Shown: positions 42,879-51,469 of the stretch, piece by piece
How the letters are laid out: every line of letters starts with the position of its first letter
Position numbering within the stretch: position 1 is the first letter of the stretch
Notes under the pieces: model-generated
Seen by the model: the letters and a program-made list of their open reading frames with translations, nothing else
Told to the model about the DNA's origin: nothing
The model's database searches: none
Made by a program: the position numbers and the translations under genes
NCBI GenBank assembly: GCA_030429865.1
Contig: JAUIFX010000003.1
Span: forward strand, 1-56,335
Direction of reading: 5' to 3'
Length of the DNA stretch: 56,335 nt
DNA from: Gammaproteobacteria bacterium
Lineage (GTDB): Bacteria; Pseudomonadota; Gammaproteobacteria; Ga0077536

Positions 42879-44693
42879 ATGGCCGCCGACTGCATACGCG
42901 TGGGTTGCGGCGGCGCCTTCTGGGGCGATTCCGCCGCGGGCGCGCGCCAGCTCGTCGAGCGTGGCGACATCGACTACCTCGTGCTCGACTACCTGGCCGA
43001 GATCACGCTGTCCATCCTCGCACGCATGCGCGCCCGCGACCCGGCCGCCGGCTACGCGACGGACTTTCTCGACGCCGTCATGCGCCCGCTCGCCGGCACC
43101 ATCGCCGCACGCGGCATCCGCGTCGTGACCAACGCCGGCGGCATCAACCCGCAGGCACTCGCGGACGCCTTGCGTTCGCTCTGCAGCGACCTCGGCGTGA
43201 CGCTGAACATCGTCGCCGTGTGCGGCGACGACCTTGCCGACCGGGTCGAAGACCTGCGCGCCGCGGACGTGCGCGAGATGGGCAGCGGCGCGCCGCTGCC
43301 GGCGAAGCTGACCAGCATCAATGCCTACCTCGGCGCGACACCGATTGCCGCCGCGCTCGCCGCCGGCGCCGACATCGTCGTCACCGGCCGCTGCGTCGAC
43401 AGCGCGCTCGTGCTGGGACCGCTGATGCACGAGTTCGGCTGGGCCGAAGACGATTACGACCGCCTCGCCGCGGGTTCCCTGGCCGGTCACGTCATCGAGT
43501 GCGGCACGCAGTGCACCGGCGGCCTGTACACCGACTGGGAACAGGTGCCCGGCTGGGACGACATGGGGTTTCCCATCGCCGAGTGCCGGGCCGACGGCAG
43601 CTTCACGCTGAGCAAGCCGGCGGGTACCGGCGGCCTCGTCACGCCGGCCACCGTCGCCGAGCAGGTGGTCTACGAGATCGGCGACCCGGCACGCTACCTG
43701 CTGCCCGACGTGACCTGTGATTTCTCCCACGTCTCGCTGCGGGCCGACGGCCCCGGGCGCGTCGTCGTGCAGGGCGCGCGCGGCCTGCCGCCCGGGCCGG
43801 AGTACAAGGTCTCGGCGACCTGGGCCGACGGCTACCGCGCCACCGCGACATTGATGATCGGCGGCCGCGATGCCGCCGCCAAGGCCGCACGCGTCGCGGC
43901 CGCCCTGCTCGCGCGCACGCGCCGGCTGTTCGCCGATGCCGGCCACGCGGACTACGCCGAAGTGTCCGTCGAAGTGCTCGGTGCCGAGGCCACCTACGGC
44001 CCGCACGCGCGCGCCGCCGCGACGCGCGAAGTCGTGCTCAAGCTCGCCGTGCGCCATGCCGAGCGCGGGGCGCTCGAGATCTTCGCCCGCGAGATCTATC
44101 CCGCGGCGACGGCGATGGCGCCGGGCATGACCGGGTTCGCCGGCGGACGTCCCGCGGTGCAACCGGTAATCCGCTTGTTCTCCTGCCTGGTCCCGAAGAG
44201 CCTGGCCACGGTGAGCCTGGCCGGCGGCGACGGTACGCGGGAAGTTGCGGTCCACTGCGGATCTGAAGCCGCGCCGCCGGCGCCGCAAGCGGCGGCCGCG
44301 ATCGCGAACCCGGACGCGACCGCGAGCGCGGCCGATACCGTCTGCGTACCGCTGCTGCGCCTGGCCCACGCGCGCTCCGGCGACAAGGGTGACAGCGCCA
44401 ACATCGGCGTGCTCGCGCGGCGTGCCGACTTCCTGCCGCTGCTGCGCGAACAGCTCACGGCCGAGGCGGTCGCGGCATGGTTCGCGCATCTCGCCGGCGG
44501 ACCGGTAACGCGATACGAATGGCCGGGCCTGCACGGTTTCAACTTCGTCCTCGAAGCCGCCCTCGGCGGCGGCGGTACGGCATCGCTGCGCTACGATCCG
44601 CAGGGCAAGGCCTACGCGCAGATGCTGCTCGACATGCCGCTGCGGGTGCCGGCGAGCCTCCTCGCCGGCGAGGCTATACTGGGCAGCGCCTGA
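42879..44693 (+). CDS. atuA: AtuA-like protein (DUF1446), acyclic terpene/branched acyl catabolism
   Basis: 604 residues. The N-terminal two thirds is the AtuA/DUF1446 domain (GCGGAFWGDSA, VVTNAGGINPQALA, VVTGRCVDSALVLGPL). The C-terminal domain starts near LLRLAHARSGDKGDSANIGV, the conserved AtuA tail. The biochemical role of AtuA is not established, but it is required for citronellol/geranyl breakdown in Pseudomonas and usually sits with a biotin-dependent acyl-CoA carboxylase, as here. Probably co-transcribed with the genes on both sides. Confidence 0.92.
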   Translation: MAADCIRVGCGGAFWGDSAAGARQLVERGDIDYLVLDYLAEITLSILARMRARDPAAGYATDFLDAVMRPLAGTIAARGIRVVTNAGGINPQALADALRSLCSDLGVTLNIVAVCGDDLADRVEDLRAADVREMGSGAPLPAKLTSINAYLGATPIAAALAAGADIVVTGRCVDSALVLGPLMHEFGWAEDDYDRLAAGSLAGHVIECGTQCTGGLYTDWEQVPGWDDMGFPIAECRADGSFTLSKPAGTGGLVTPATVAEQVVYEIGDPARYLLPDVTCDFSHVSLRADGPGRVVVQGARGLPPGPEYKVSATWADGYRATATLMIGGRDAAAKAARVAAALLARTRRLFADAGHADYAEVSVEVLGAEATYGPHARAAATREVVLKLAVRHAERGALEIFAREIYPAATAMAPGMTGFAGGRPAVQPVIRLFSCLVPKSLATVSLAGGDGTREVAVHCGSEAAPPAPQAAAAIANPDATASAADTVCVPLLRLAHARSGDKGDSANIGVLARRADFLPLLREQLTAEAVAAWFAHLAGGPVTRYEWPGLHGFNFVLEAALGGGGTASLRYDPQGKAYAQMLLDMPLRVPASLLAGEAILGSA

Positions 44694-44744
44694 CGCACCG
44701 CACGCGCATGCCCATCGCCCGGCCCGTCCAGAGAACCTGACACC

Positions 44745-46217
44745 ATGCTCGACAGCATCCTCGTCGCCAACCGTGGCGAAATCGCCTGCCGCGTGCTGCG
44801 CACCGCGCGCGCCATGGGCCTGCGCACCGTCGCCGTCTACCATCACGCCGACCGCGGGGCACCGCACGTGAGCCTCGCCGACAGTGCGCTCGAACTGCAC
44901 GCCGAGGTGCCGACAGCAGCCTATCTCGACGCCGCACAGATCATCGCCGCGGCCGAACGCAGCGGTGCTGCCAGCGTGCACCCGGGCTACGGCTTTCTCG
45001 CCGAGAACGGCGACTTCGCTGCCGCCGTCGAGGCCGCCGGGCTGGTCTTCATCGGTCCGCAGCCCGAGGTCATCCGGTTGATGGGCGACAAGGTCCACGC
45101 CCGCGCTTTCGCCGCCGAGGCCGGCGTACCGCTCGCGCCCAGCGCGCTGATGGAGGAGTCGTTCGAAGCGTTTCTCGATGCCGCCGCCGGCATCGGCCTG
45201 CCGTTGTTGATCAAGGCCGCCGCCGGCGGCGGCGGCAAGGGCATGAGCATCGTGCACGACGCCGCCGATCTCGAAGCCCGCGCGCGCACCGCCATGAGCG
45301 AGGCGGAACGCTATTTCGCCGATGGCCGCGTCTACGCCGAACGCTACGTCGAACAGCCGAGGCATATCGAGGTACAGGTGCTCGGCGACGGCCGCGGCAA
45401 CGTGGTGCACCTGTTCGAACGCGAGTGCTCGGTGCAGCGGCGCTTCCAGAAGATCGTCGAGGAAGCCCCCGCCGCGACCCTGCCGGCGGAGCTGCGCGCG
45501 CGCATCTGCGAGGCGGCCGTCAAGCTCGCCACGCGCGCGAACTACCGCAACGCCGGCACGGTGGAGTTCATCCTCGCCCCCGACGGCGAGTTCTACTTCC
45601 TCGAAATGAACACGCGCCTGCAGGTCGAGCACCCGGTGACGGAGATGATCTGCGGCGTCGACCTGGTCGAAGCCCAGCTGAGGCTCGCCGGCGGCGAGGG
45701 CCTGCCCTGGACGCAGGACGCCATCAGCGTCACCGGGCACGCCATCGAGTGCCGCGTGTGCTGCGAGGACCCGGCCCGCGACTTCCTGCCCGCGACCGGC
45801 CGCGCGCGCGTACTGCGCGAACCGCACGGCCCCGGGGTTCGTTTCGACGGCGGCATCCGCGAAGGCCAGCCGATAACGGCGGCCTTCGATTCGATGATCG
45901 GCAAGCTGGTCTGCCGCGGCGACGATCGCACCCAGGCGATCGACCGCGCGGTCGCCGCGCTCGGCGAACTCACCCTGCTCGGCGTCGACCACAACATCGA
46001 CTACCTGGCGCGCGTCATCGATCATCCGGCGTTCCGTGCCGGGGCGCTGCACACCGGCTTCGTCACCGAGCACGCCGACACGCTGGGTGCACCGGTGCTC
46101 GATGCCGACGCCCGCGCCGCGGTCGTCATCGCCGCCGCGCTCGGGGTCGACGATTTCCGTCGCCTCGCCTATGACATCCCCGAGCCCTACGCCTCGATCG
46201 GCGGCTGGAGGAACTGA
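44745..46217 (+). CDS. Biotin carboxylase subunit of an acyl-CoA carboxylase
   Basis: 490 residues, ATP-grasp enzyme that carboxylates biotin with bicarbonate. It starts SILVANRGEIACRVLRTARAMG, has the glycine-rich ATP loop KAAAGGGGKGM, ERECSVQRRFQKIVEEAP, and the catalytic/metal EMNTRLQVEHPVTEM. It lacks an attached biotin domain, which is a separate downstream gene, unlike the fused alpha subunits of MccA/AtuF/PccA. A 56-bp gap separates the two. Confidence 0.95.
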   Translation: MLDSILVANRGEIACRVLRTARAMGLRTVAVYHHADRGAPHVSLADSALELHAEVPTAAYLDAAQIIAAAERSGAASVHPGYGFLAENGDFAAAVEAAGLVFIGPQPEVIRLMGDKVHARAFAAEAGVPLAPSALMEESFEAFLDAAAGIGLPLLIKAAAGGGGKGMSIVHDAADLEARARTAMSEAERYFADGRVYAERYVEQPRHIEVQVLGDGRGNVVHLFERECSVQRRFQKIVEEAPAATLPAELRARICEAAVKLATRANYRNAGTVEFILAPDGEFYFLEMNTRLQVEHPVTEMICGVDLVEAQLRLAGGEGLPWTQDAISVTGHAIECRVCCEDPARDFLPATGRARVLREPHGPGVRFDGGIREGQPITAAFDSMIGKLVCRGDDRTQAIDRAVAALGELTLLGVDHNIDYLARVIDHPAFRAGALHTGFVTEHADTLGAPVLDADARAAVVIAAALGVDDFRRLAYDIPEPYASIGGWRN

Positions 46218-46273
46218 CACGTGAACGCAACAGCACCGGTGCCGCGAGGGTACCGCGCATCGCAGGCCGCGCC

Positions 46274-46774
46274 ATGAGCACGAGCTTTCCCTTCACGCTC
46301 GACGGCCAGACGCACTCCCTGACCATCCGTGCGCGCCGGCCGGCGCTGGTGGTCGAAGTCGACGGGCGCTGCTACACGGTCAGCGAAGACGCGTCGGGCG
46401 TGCCCGGCGAGAGCACGCTGCTCATCGACGGCCGGCCACACCGGGTCGCGCGGACGCGCGAGAGCGACCGCGTCCACGTCAAGCTCGACCGCACGACCTG
46501 GTCGGTCGCCTACGAGGACCCGGTCACCGCCGCCCAGCACGACGCCGGCGGCGACGACGTCCTGCGCGCCGACATGCCGGGCGTGGTGGTGAGCCTCAAC
46601 GCGGCGCCCGGCGCCGCCGTCGCGAGCGGTGACGTGCTGCTCGTGATCGAGTCGATGAAGATGCAGATCAACGTCGTCGCACACCGCGACGGCACCGTCG
46701 AGAACGTCCACGTCGAAGTCAACCAGAGCTTCGACAAGGGCACCGAGCTGGTGTCATTGCACCCGAGCACCTGA
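46274..46774 (+). CDS. Biotin carboxyl carrier protein of the acyl-CoA carboxylase
   Basis: 166 residues. The C-terminal biotinyl domain has ADMPGVVVSLNAAPGAAVASGDVLLVIESMKMQ with the biotin-accepting Lys at residue 129. The N-terminal 90 residues (SFPFTLDGQTHSLTI, RPHRVARTRESDRVHVKLD) look like the BT (biotin carboxylase-carboxyltransferase interaction) segment found in fused alpha subunits, which supports the idea of a split alpha subunit. Its stop overlaps the next start by one base. Confidence 0.92.
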   Translation: MSTSFPFTLDGQTHSLTIRARRPALVVEVDGRCYTVSEDASGVPGESTLLIDGRPHRVARTRESDRVHVKLDRTTWSVAYEDPVTAAQHDAGGDDVLRADMPGVVVSLNAAPGAAVASGDVLLVIESMKMQINVVAHRDGTVENVHVEVNQSFDKGTELVSLHPST

Positions 46775-48381
46775 TGGCCCGACTCCAATCCAGCATCCAG
46801 ACCGGTTCGGCGGATTTCCGCCGCCACTACACTCACAACCGCGCGCTCGCCGCCGAGCTGCACGAGAAGCAGCGCCAGGCGCGCTTCGAGCGCCCCGCGC
46901 GCGACGTCGAACGCCTCGCGCGCCAGGGCAAGATGATGCCGCGGGAACGCCTCGAGAAGCTGCTCGATCCGGGCACGCCGTTCCTCGAGTTCTCGACCCT
47001 CGCGGCGAACATGGCCTACGGCGGCGAAGCGCCCGGCGCGAGCTGCATCACGGGCATCGGCATGATCCAGGGCCGTGAAGTCATCCTGTGCGCGCACGAC
47101 GCGAGCATCAAGGGCGGCGCGTGGTACCCGCTGTCGGTCAAGAAGATCGTGCGCTGTCTCGATATCGCCATCGAGAACCGCTTGCCGGTCGTGCACCTGT
47201 GCGACAGCGCGGGCGGCTTCCTGCCCCTGCAGTCGGAGTTGTTTCCCGACAAGCACATGGCGGGGCGCATGTTCCGCAACCAGAGCATTCTCTCGAAGCT
47301 GGGCGTCAAGCAACTCGCCCTGGTATTCGGCCACTGCACCGCGGGCGGCGCCTACATCCCGGCCCTGTCGGACTACTCGGTCATCGTGCGCGGCACGGGC
47401 GCGGTGTTCCTGGGCGGGCCGCCGCTGGTCAAGGCCGCGACCGGCGAGGTGGTGACGGCCGACGAACTCGGCGGCTGTGACCTGCATACCCGCGTCAGCG
47501 GCACCTGCGACTATCCTGCCGCGAGCGAGGACGAGGCCATCGCCATCGGGCGCGAGATCGTCGCGCAGTGGGACCGTCCGGCGAAGTGGGACATCCAGCG
47601 CGACCCGATCGAGGCTCCCTATTACGACCCGGACGAGCTCTACGGCATCATCCCCGACGACATCAAGCGCAGCTTCGAGATGCGCGAAGTGATCGCCCGC
47701 CTCGTCGACGGCAGCCGTTTCCACGAGTACCAGCCCGCCTACGGCACCACGCTGGTCTGCGGCTACGCCAACGTGTGGGGCTACAAGGTCGGCATCCTCG
47801 CCAACAACGGGGTGCTGTTCAACGACAGCGCGCTGAAAGGCGCGCATTTCATCGAACTTTGCAACCAGAACGACACGCCGCTGGTGTTCCTGCAGAACAT
47901 CACCGGCTACATGGTCGGCCGCGATTACGAGGCAGCCGGGATCTCCAAGGACGGCGCGAAGATGATCATGGCGCAGGTCGGTTCCCACGTGCCCAAGTTC
48001 ACCGTGATGTGCCACGGCTCCTTCGGCGCCGGCAACTACGGCATGTGCGGGCGCGCCTACGACGGCCGCCTGCTGTTCTCCTGGCCCAATCACCAGATCG
48101 GTGTCATGGGTGGCGAACAGGCGGCGAAGACGCTGACCGAGGTCAAGCTCAAACAGCTCGAGCGCGCCGGTGACGCGATTGACCAGGCAACCCTCGACAA
48201 GGTCTACGACGAGACGCTGGAAGCCTACCAGCACCAGCTCTCGGCCTATTACTCGACCTCGGAAGTGTGGGACGACGGCATCCTCGACCCCGTCGATACG
48301 CGCAATGCGCTCGGCATCGGCATCAGCGCGGCGCTGAACGCGCCGCCGCTCGAGCGTGGCTACGGCGTGTTCCGCTTCTGA
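46774..48381 (+). CDS. Acyl-CoA carboxylase, carboxyltransferase subunit (AtuC/MccB/PccB-like)
   Basis: 535 residues. It transfers carboxyl from biotin to an acyl-CoA. Conserved blocks: RQGKMMPRERLEKLLDPGTPFLEF, VVHLCDSAGGFLPLQ, FGHCTAGGAYIPALSDYSV, GGPPLVKAATGEVVTADELGG, FLQNITGYMVGRDYEAAGI and SWPNHQIGVMGGEQAA. This resembles methylcrotonyl/geranyl-CoA carboxylase beta subunits (GYMVG and long carboxyl tail) more than propionyl-CoA ones; the precise acyl-CoA is not determined. It ends the operon, facing serA across a strong GC hairpin. Confidence 0.95.
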   Translation: MARLQSSIQTGSADFRRHYTHNRALAAELHEKQRQARFERPARDVERLARQGKMMPRERLEKLLDPGTPFLEFSTLAANMAYGGEAPGASCITGIGMIQGREVILCAHDASIKGGAWYPLSVKKIVRCLDIAIENRLPVVHLCDSAGGFLPLQSELFPDKHMAGRMFRNQSILSKLGVKQLALVFGHCTAGGAYIPALSDYSVIVRGTGAVFLGGPPLVKAATGEVVTADELGGCDLHTRVSGTCDYPAASEDEAIAIGREIVAQWDRPAKWDIQRDPIEAPYYDPDELYGIIPDDIKRSFEMREVIARLVDGSRFHEYQPAYGTTLVCGYANVWGYKVGILANNGVLFNDSALKGAHFIELCNQNDTPLVFLQNITGYMVGRDYEAAGISKDGAKMIMAQVGSHVPKFTVMCHGSFGAGNYGMCGRAYDGRLLFSWPNHQIGVMGGEQAAKTLTEVKLKQLERAGDAIDQATLDKVYDETLEAYQHQLSAYYSTSEVWDDGILDPVDTRNALGIGISAALNAPPLERGYGVFRF

Positions 48382-48404
48382 TACCGCGCGCCACGCGATT
48401 CGCA

Positions 48405-48430
48405 CCGCCGCCGCGACGAGGCGGCGGCGG
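48405..48430. terminator. GC hairpin between convergent carboxylase operon and serA
   Basis: CCGCCGCCGC (48405-48414) pairs fully with GCGGCGGCGG (48421-48430) over a 6-nt loop. The position between converging genes suggests a bidirectional terminator, though no T tract follows. Confidence 0.5.
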
Positions 48431-48445
48431 CCGGCTGAGAAGACC

Positions 48446-50029
48446 TCAGAACCCGATCTGCAGGGCCTTGTCGACCGCCGCGATACGGCGCACGGCGTCG
48501 AGGGTGGGTTCGTCCAGCGGCTGCGAGATGCCGAGTACGGCGATCGCGAGATTGGTCCCCTCGGCAACGCCGACCTGCATGCGCGAAATGTTGATCCCGG
48601 CGCGGCCGATCAGCTCGCCGAGGGTACCGATCACGCCGGGCTGGTCGGCGTGGTGGGTGAACAACAGGGTGCCTTCGAGCGTGGTCTCGACCTCGTAGGC
48701 ATTGATACGCACCAGGCGCGGGTGACGCTCGTCGAACACGGTGCCTTCGAGACACACCGCGTGGTTGTTGCTGCGCGCGGTGATGCGCACGAGCGAGACG
48801 TAATCGCGCGAATCGGCGGAACTCACCTCGGTGACCTTGATGCCCTGGCGCTGCGCGAGGTGCAGGGCGTTGATCGGGTTGACCGGCACCGAATGGTGCT
48901 CGCACAACATGCCGACCATCGCCGCGCTCGCGATCGGGTGCGTATCGAGTTTACCGGCTTCGCCGAACACCCCGATCTCGACTTCCGACAGCGGCTCGTC
49001 GGCCATGCGGCAGAGCACGCGGCCGAGCTTGCCGGCGAGATCGAGGTACGGGGCGAGCTTCTCCTGTTTCTCGGGCGCGATGCTCGGGACGTTGACCGCG
49101 TTGACGACCTCGCCGCGGATCAGGAACGCCGCGATCTGGTGTGCAATCTCGACGCCCACCGCCGTCTGCGCTTCGTGCGTGGAAGCGCCGAGGTGCGGCG
49201 TGAACTGGATGTTGGCCTCGCCGAACAGCGGTGACTCGCCCGGCGGTTCGTTGACGAACACGTCGAGCGCGGCGCCGGCGAGATGGCCGCTCTGCACGGC
49301 TTCCAGCAACGCGTCCTCGTCGACCAGGCCGCCGCGCGCGCAGTTGATCAGGCGCGCTCCCCGCTTCATCCCGAGCAGCCGTTCGCGGTTGAGCAGGTTG
49401 CGCGTGCCTTCCGTCACCGGGCAATGCAGCGACACGTAGTCGGCCTGCGCGAGCAGCTCATCGAGTTCGCAGCGCTCGACGCCATGTTCGGCGAACGTCT
49501 TTTCGGTCACGAAGGGGTCGAAGCCGATGACGCGCATCCTGAGCCCGCGGCAGCGCTCGGCGGCGAGCCGCCCGATGGTGCCGAAACCGATGATGCCGAC
49601 GGTTTTGCCACAGACCTCGGTGCCGAGGAACGCGTTGCGCTCCCACTTGCCCTGGCGCACCGACTGGTCGGCCGCGGGCAGGTTACGGCTGAGCGAGAAC
49701 ATGTGCGCGATGGCGAGCTCGGCGGTCGTGGTGGCATTGGCATCGGGCGTGTTGAGTACGACGATACCGCGCTCGGTGGCGGCATCGAGATCGACGTTGT
49801 CGACGCCGATACCGGCGCGCCCCACGACCTTGAGTTTCTCGGCCGCGGCAAGCAGCTCGCCTTTGATCTTGGTCGCGCTGCGCACGATGATGGCGTCGGC
49901 GTCCCGCGCGTGCGGAATGGCCTCCTCGACGCTCAGGCCCGGGCTGAAGTCGATTTCGAGCTCGGGATACTCCTCGAGCGCGGCGATGCCCTCCGGGGCC
50001 AGCTTGTCGGCGACGAATACCTTGTACAT
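48446..50029 (-). CDS. serA: D-3-phosphoglycerate dehydrogenase
   Basis: 527 residues, first step of serine synthesis. Nucleotide-binding motif GIIGFGTIGRLAAERC follows GRAGIGVDNVDLDAATERG. The catalytic Arg lies in NCARGGLVDEDAL, the Glu in the DVFVNEPP block, and the His in TPHLGASTHEAQ. A roughly 120-residue allosteric substrate-binding domain and C-terminal ACT domain (LFTHHADQPGVIGTLGELIGRAGINI) make it the long type seen in mycobacteria and many bacteria, with likely serine feedback. Start at MYKVFVADKL. Operon with serC 32 bp upstream. Confidence 0.96.
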   Translation of the reverse strand: MYKVFVADKLAPEGIAALEEYPELEIDFSPGLSVEEAIPHARDADAIIVRSATKIKGELLAAAEKLKVVGRAGIGVDNVDLDAATERGIVVLNTPDANATTTAELAIAHMFSLSRNLPAADQSVRQGKWERNAFLGTEVCGKTVGIIGFGTIGRLAAERCRGLRMRVIGFDPFVTEKTFAEHGVERCELDELLAQADYVSLHCPVTEGTRNLLNRERLLGMKRGARLINCARGGLVDEDALLEAVQSGHLAGAALDVFVNEPPGESPLFGEANIQFTPHLGASTHEAQTAVGVEIAHQIAAFLIRGEVVNAVNVPSIAPEKQEKLAPYLDLAGKLGRVLCRMADEPLSEVEIGVFGEAGKLDTHPIASAAMVGMLCEHHSVPVNPINALHLAQRQGIKVTEVSSADSRDYVSLVRITARSNNHAVCLEGTVFDERHPRLVRINAYEVETTLEGTLLFTHHADQPGVIGTLGELIGRAGINISRMQVGVAEGTNLAIAVLGISQPLDEPTLDAVRRIAAVDKALQIGF

Positions 50030-50061
50030 GAACAGTTTCTCCTGCGTGGCCGCGCGGCGGC

Positions 50062-51222
50062 TCAGGCGCCGTGCTCGGCAGCGACGGTCGCGTAGGCCCA
50101 CTCGAGCCAGGGCAGCAGCGCGGCGAGATCGCTCGCTTCCACCGTTGCCCCGCCCCAGATACGCAACCCGGGCGGTGCGTTGCGGTAGGCGTTGATGTCG
50201 TAAGCGGCGCCCTCGGCCTCGAGCAGCGACGACAGCTTCTTGGTCAACGCGGCCTGCTCCGCGTCATCGAGGGCCAGGAACCAGTCGGCAACGATCTTGA
50301 GACAAATCGAGGTGCTCGAGCGGGTTGCCTCGGTCGCGGCCAGGAAGTCGACCCAGGGCGTCTTCGCGACCCAGGCTTCGAGCACGGCGAGGTTCTGGCG
50401 CGAGCGCATCACCAGCGCGTCGAGACCGCCGAGCGACTGCGCCCAGCTGAGCGCGTCCAGGTAATCCTCGACGCACAGCATCGACGGCGTGTTGATCGTC
50501 GCGCCCTCGAAGATGGCGGCATCGAGCTTGCCCTTCTTGGTCAGGCGGAACAGCTTCGGCAGCGGGCGCGGCGGTACGAAGCTCTCGAGGCGTTCGACGG
50601 CGCGCGGACTGAGGATGATCACGCCGTGCGCGCCTTCGCCGCCCAGCACCTTCTGCCAGGAAAACGTGGTGACGTCGAGCTTGGACCAGGGCAGCGGCAT
50701 GGCGAAGGCGGCGGAGGTCGCGTCGCAGATGGTCAGGCCGGCGCGGTCGTCGGCAATCCAGTCGGCATCCGGCAGCTTGACCCCGGAGGTCGTCCCGTTC
50801 CAGACGAACACCAGGTCGCGCGCGCAGTCCACCGCGCCGAGGTCGGGCAGCTGGCCGTAAGGGGCGACGAACTTGCGCGCGTCCTCGATGGCGAGCACGT
50901 CGAGCACGTCGCTGACCCATTCCGAGCCGAAACTCTCCCAGGCCAGCACGTCCACGCCGCGCGCGCCGAGCAGGCTCCACAGCGCCATCTCGACCGCGCC
51001 GGTGTCGGAACCGGGCACGATGCCGATGCGATAGTCGTCCGGCACGCCGAGCACCTCGCGGGTGCGCTCGATGGCGGCGGCCAGGCGCGCCTTGCCCGGC
51101 TTCGACCGGTGCGAGCGGCCGACCAGGGCCTGCGCGAGTGCGGCCGGCGACCAGCCGGGACGCTTGGGACAGGGGCCGGAGGAGAAACAGGGATTGGCGG
51201 GTTTGTACTCGGGTTTCTGCAT
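50062..51222 (-). CDS. serC: Phosphoserine aminotransferase (type-II/alpha-proteobacterial form)
   Basis: 386 residues, converts 3-phosphohydroxypyruvate to phosphoserine. It opens [23 protein letters not shown], typical of the SerC form found in alphaproteobacteria and archaea rather than the E. coli type. The PLP lysine is in [15 protein letters not shown]. Phosphate contacts include [10 protein letters not shown] and GSDTGAVE. The ATG at 51222 is chosen because GGAAAG lies just upstream; an ATG 12 bp earlier has no ribosome-binding site. It precedes serA in one operon. Confidence 0.95.
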   Translation of the reverse strand: MQKPEYKPANPCFSSGPCPKRPGWSPAALAQALVGRSHRSKPGKARLAAAIERTREVLGVPDDYRIGIVPGSDTGAVEMALWSLLGARGVDVLAWESFGSEWVSDVLDVLAIEDARKFVAPYGQLPDLGAVDCARDLVFVWNGTTSGVKLPDADWIADDRAGLTICDATSAAFAMPLPWSKLDVTTFSWQKVLGGEGAHGVIILSPRAVERLESFVPPRPLPKLFRLTKKGKLDAAIFEGATINTPSMLCVEDYLDALSWAQSLGGLDALVMRSRQNLAVLEAWVAKTPWVDFLAATEATRSSTSICLKIVADWFLALDDAEQAALTKKLSSLLEAEGAAYDINAYRNAPPGLRIWGGATVEASDLAALLPWLEWAYATVAAEHGA

Positions 51223-51469
51223 CTTTCCACTCATGCAAATGCGGCACCGCAAAACAGAGGCGCGCATTGTAAGACGGCGCGGTGCTATTGCAACGACCGG
51301 ACCGGGCGCGCGCCGCCGCGCCGGGTCTTGCCCTGCGGCCGGATCAGGCATCCGGGGACGGATGAGGATGACGGCCGGGGCCGGCGGGCTTGCGACGCCC
51401 GGCCCGGCGCCCGCCCCACGCGGCGCGGACCGCGGGATACGTCTGCCAGCGACATTCGGACCGCCCCGG
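51223..51469. other. Spacer between dnaE2 stop and serC start
   Basis: About 250 bp that should contain the serC promoter. No gene, strong hairpin with T run, or repeat is seen; open frames here are low-complexity Arg/Pro-rich. Confidence 0.5.

Noticed and set aside
42840..46220. Open minus-strand frame of more than 1100 codons opposite atuA and the biotin carboxylase
   Set aside because: The plus-strand proteins carry clear catalytic motifs; the antisense product is low-complexity Gly/Val/Asp/His/Arg-rich and spans several plus-strand genes.
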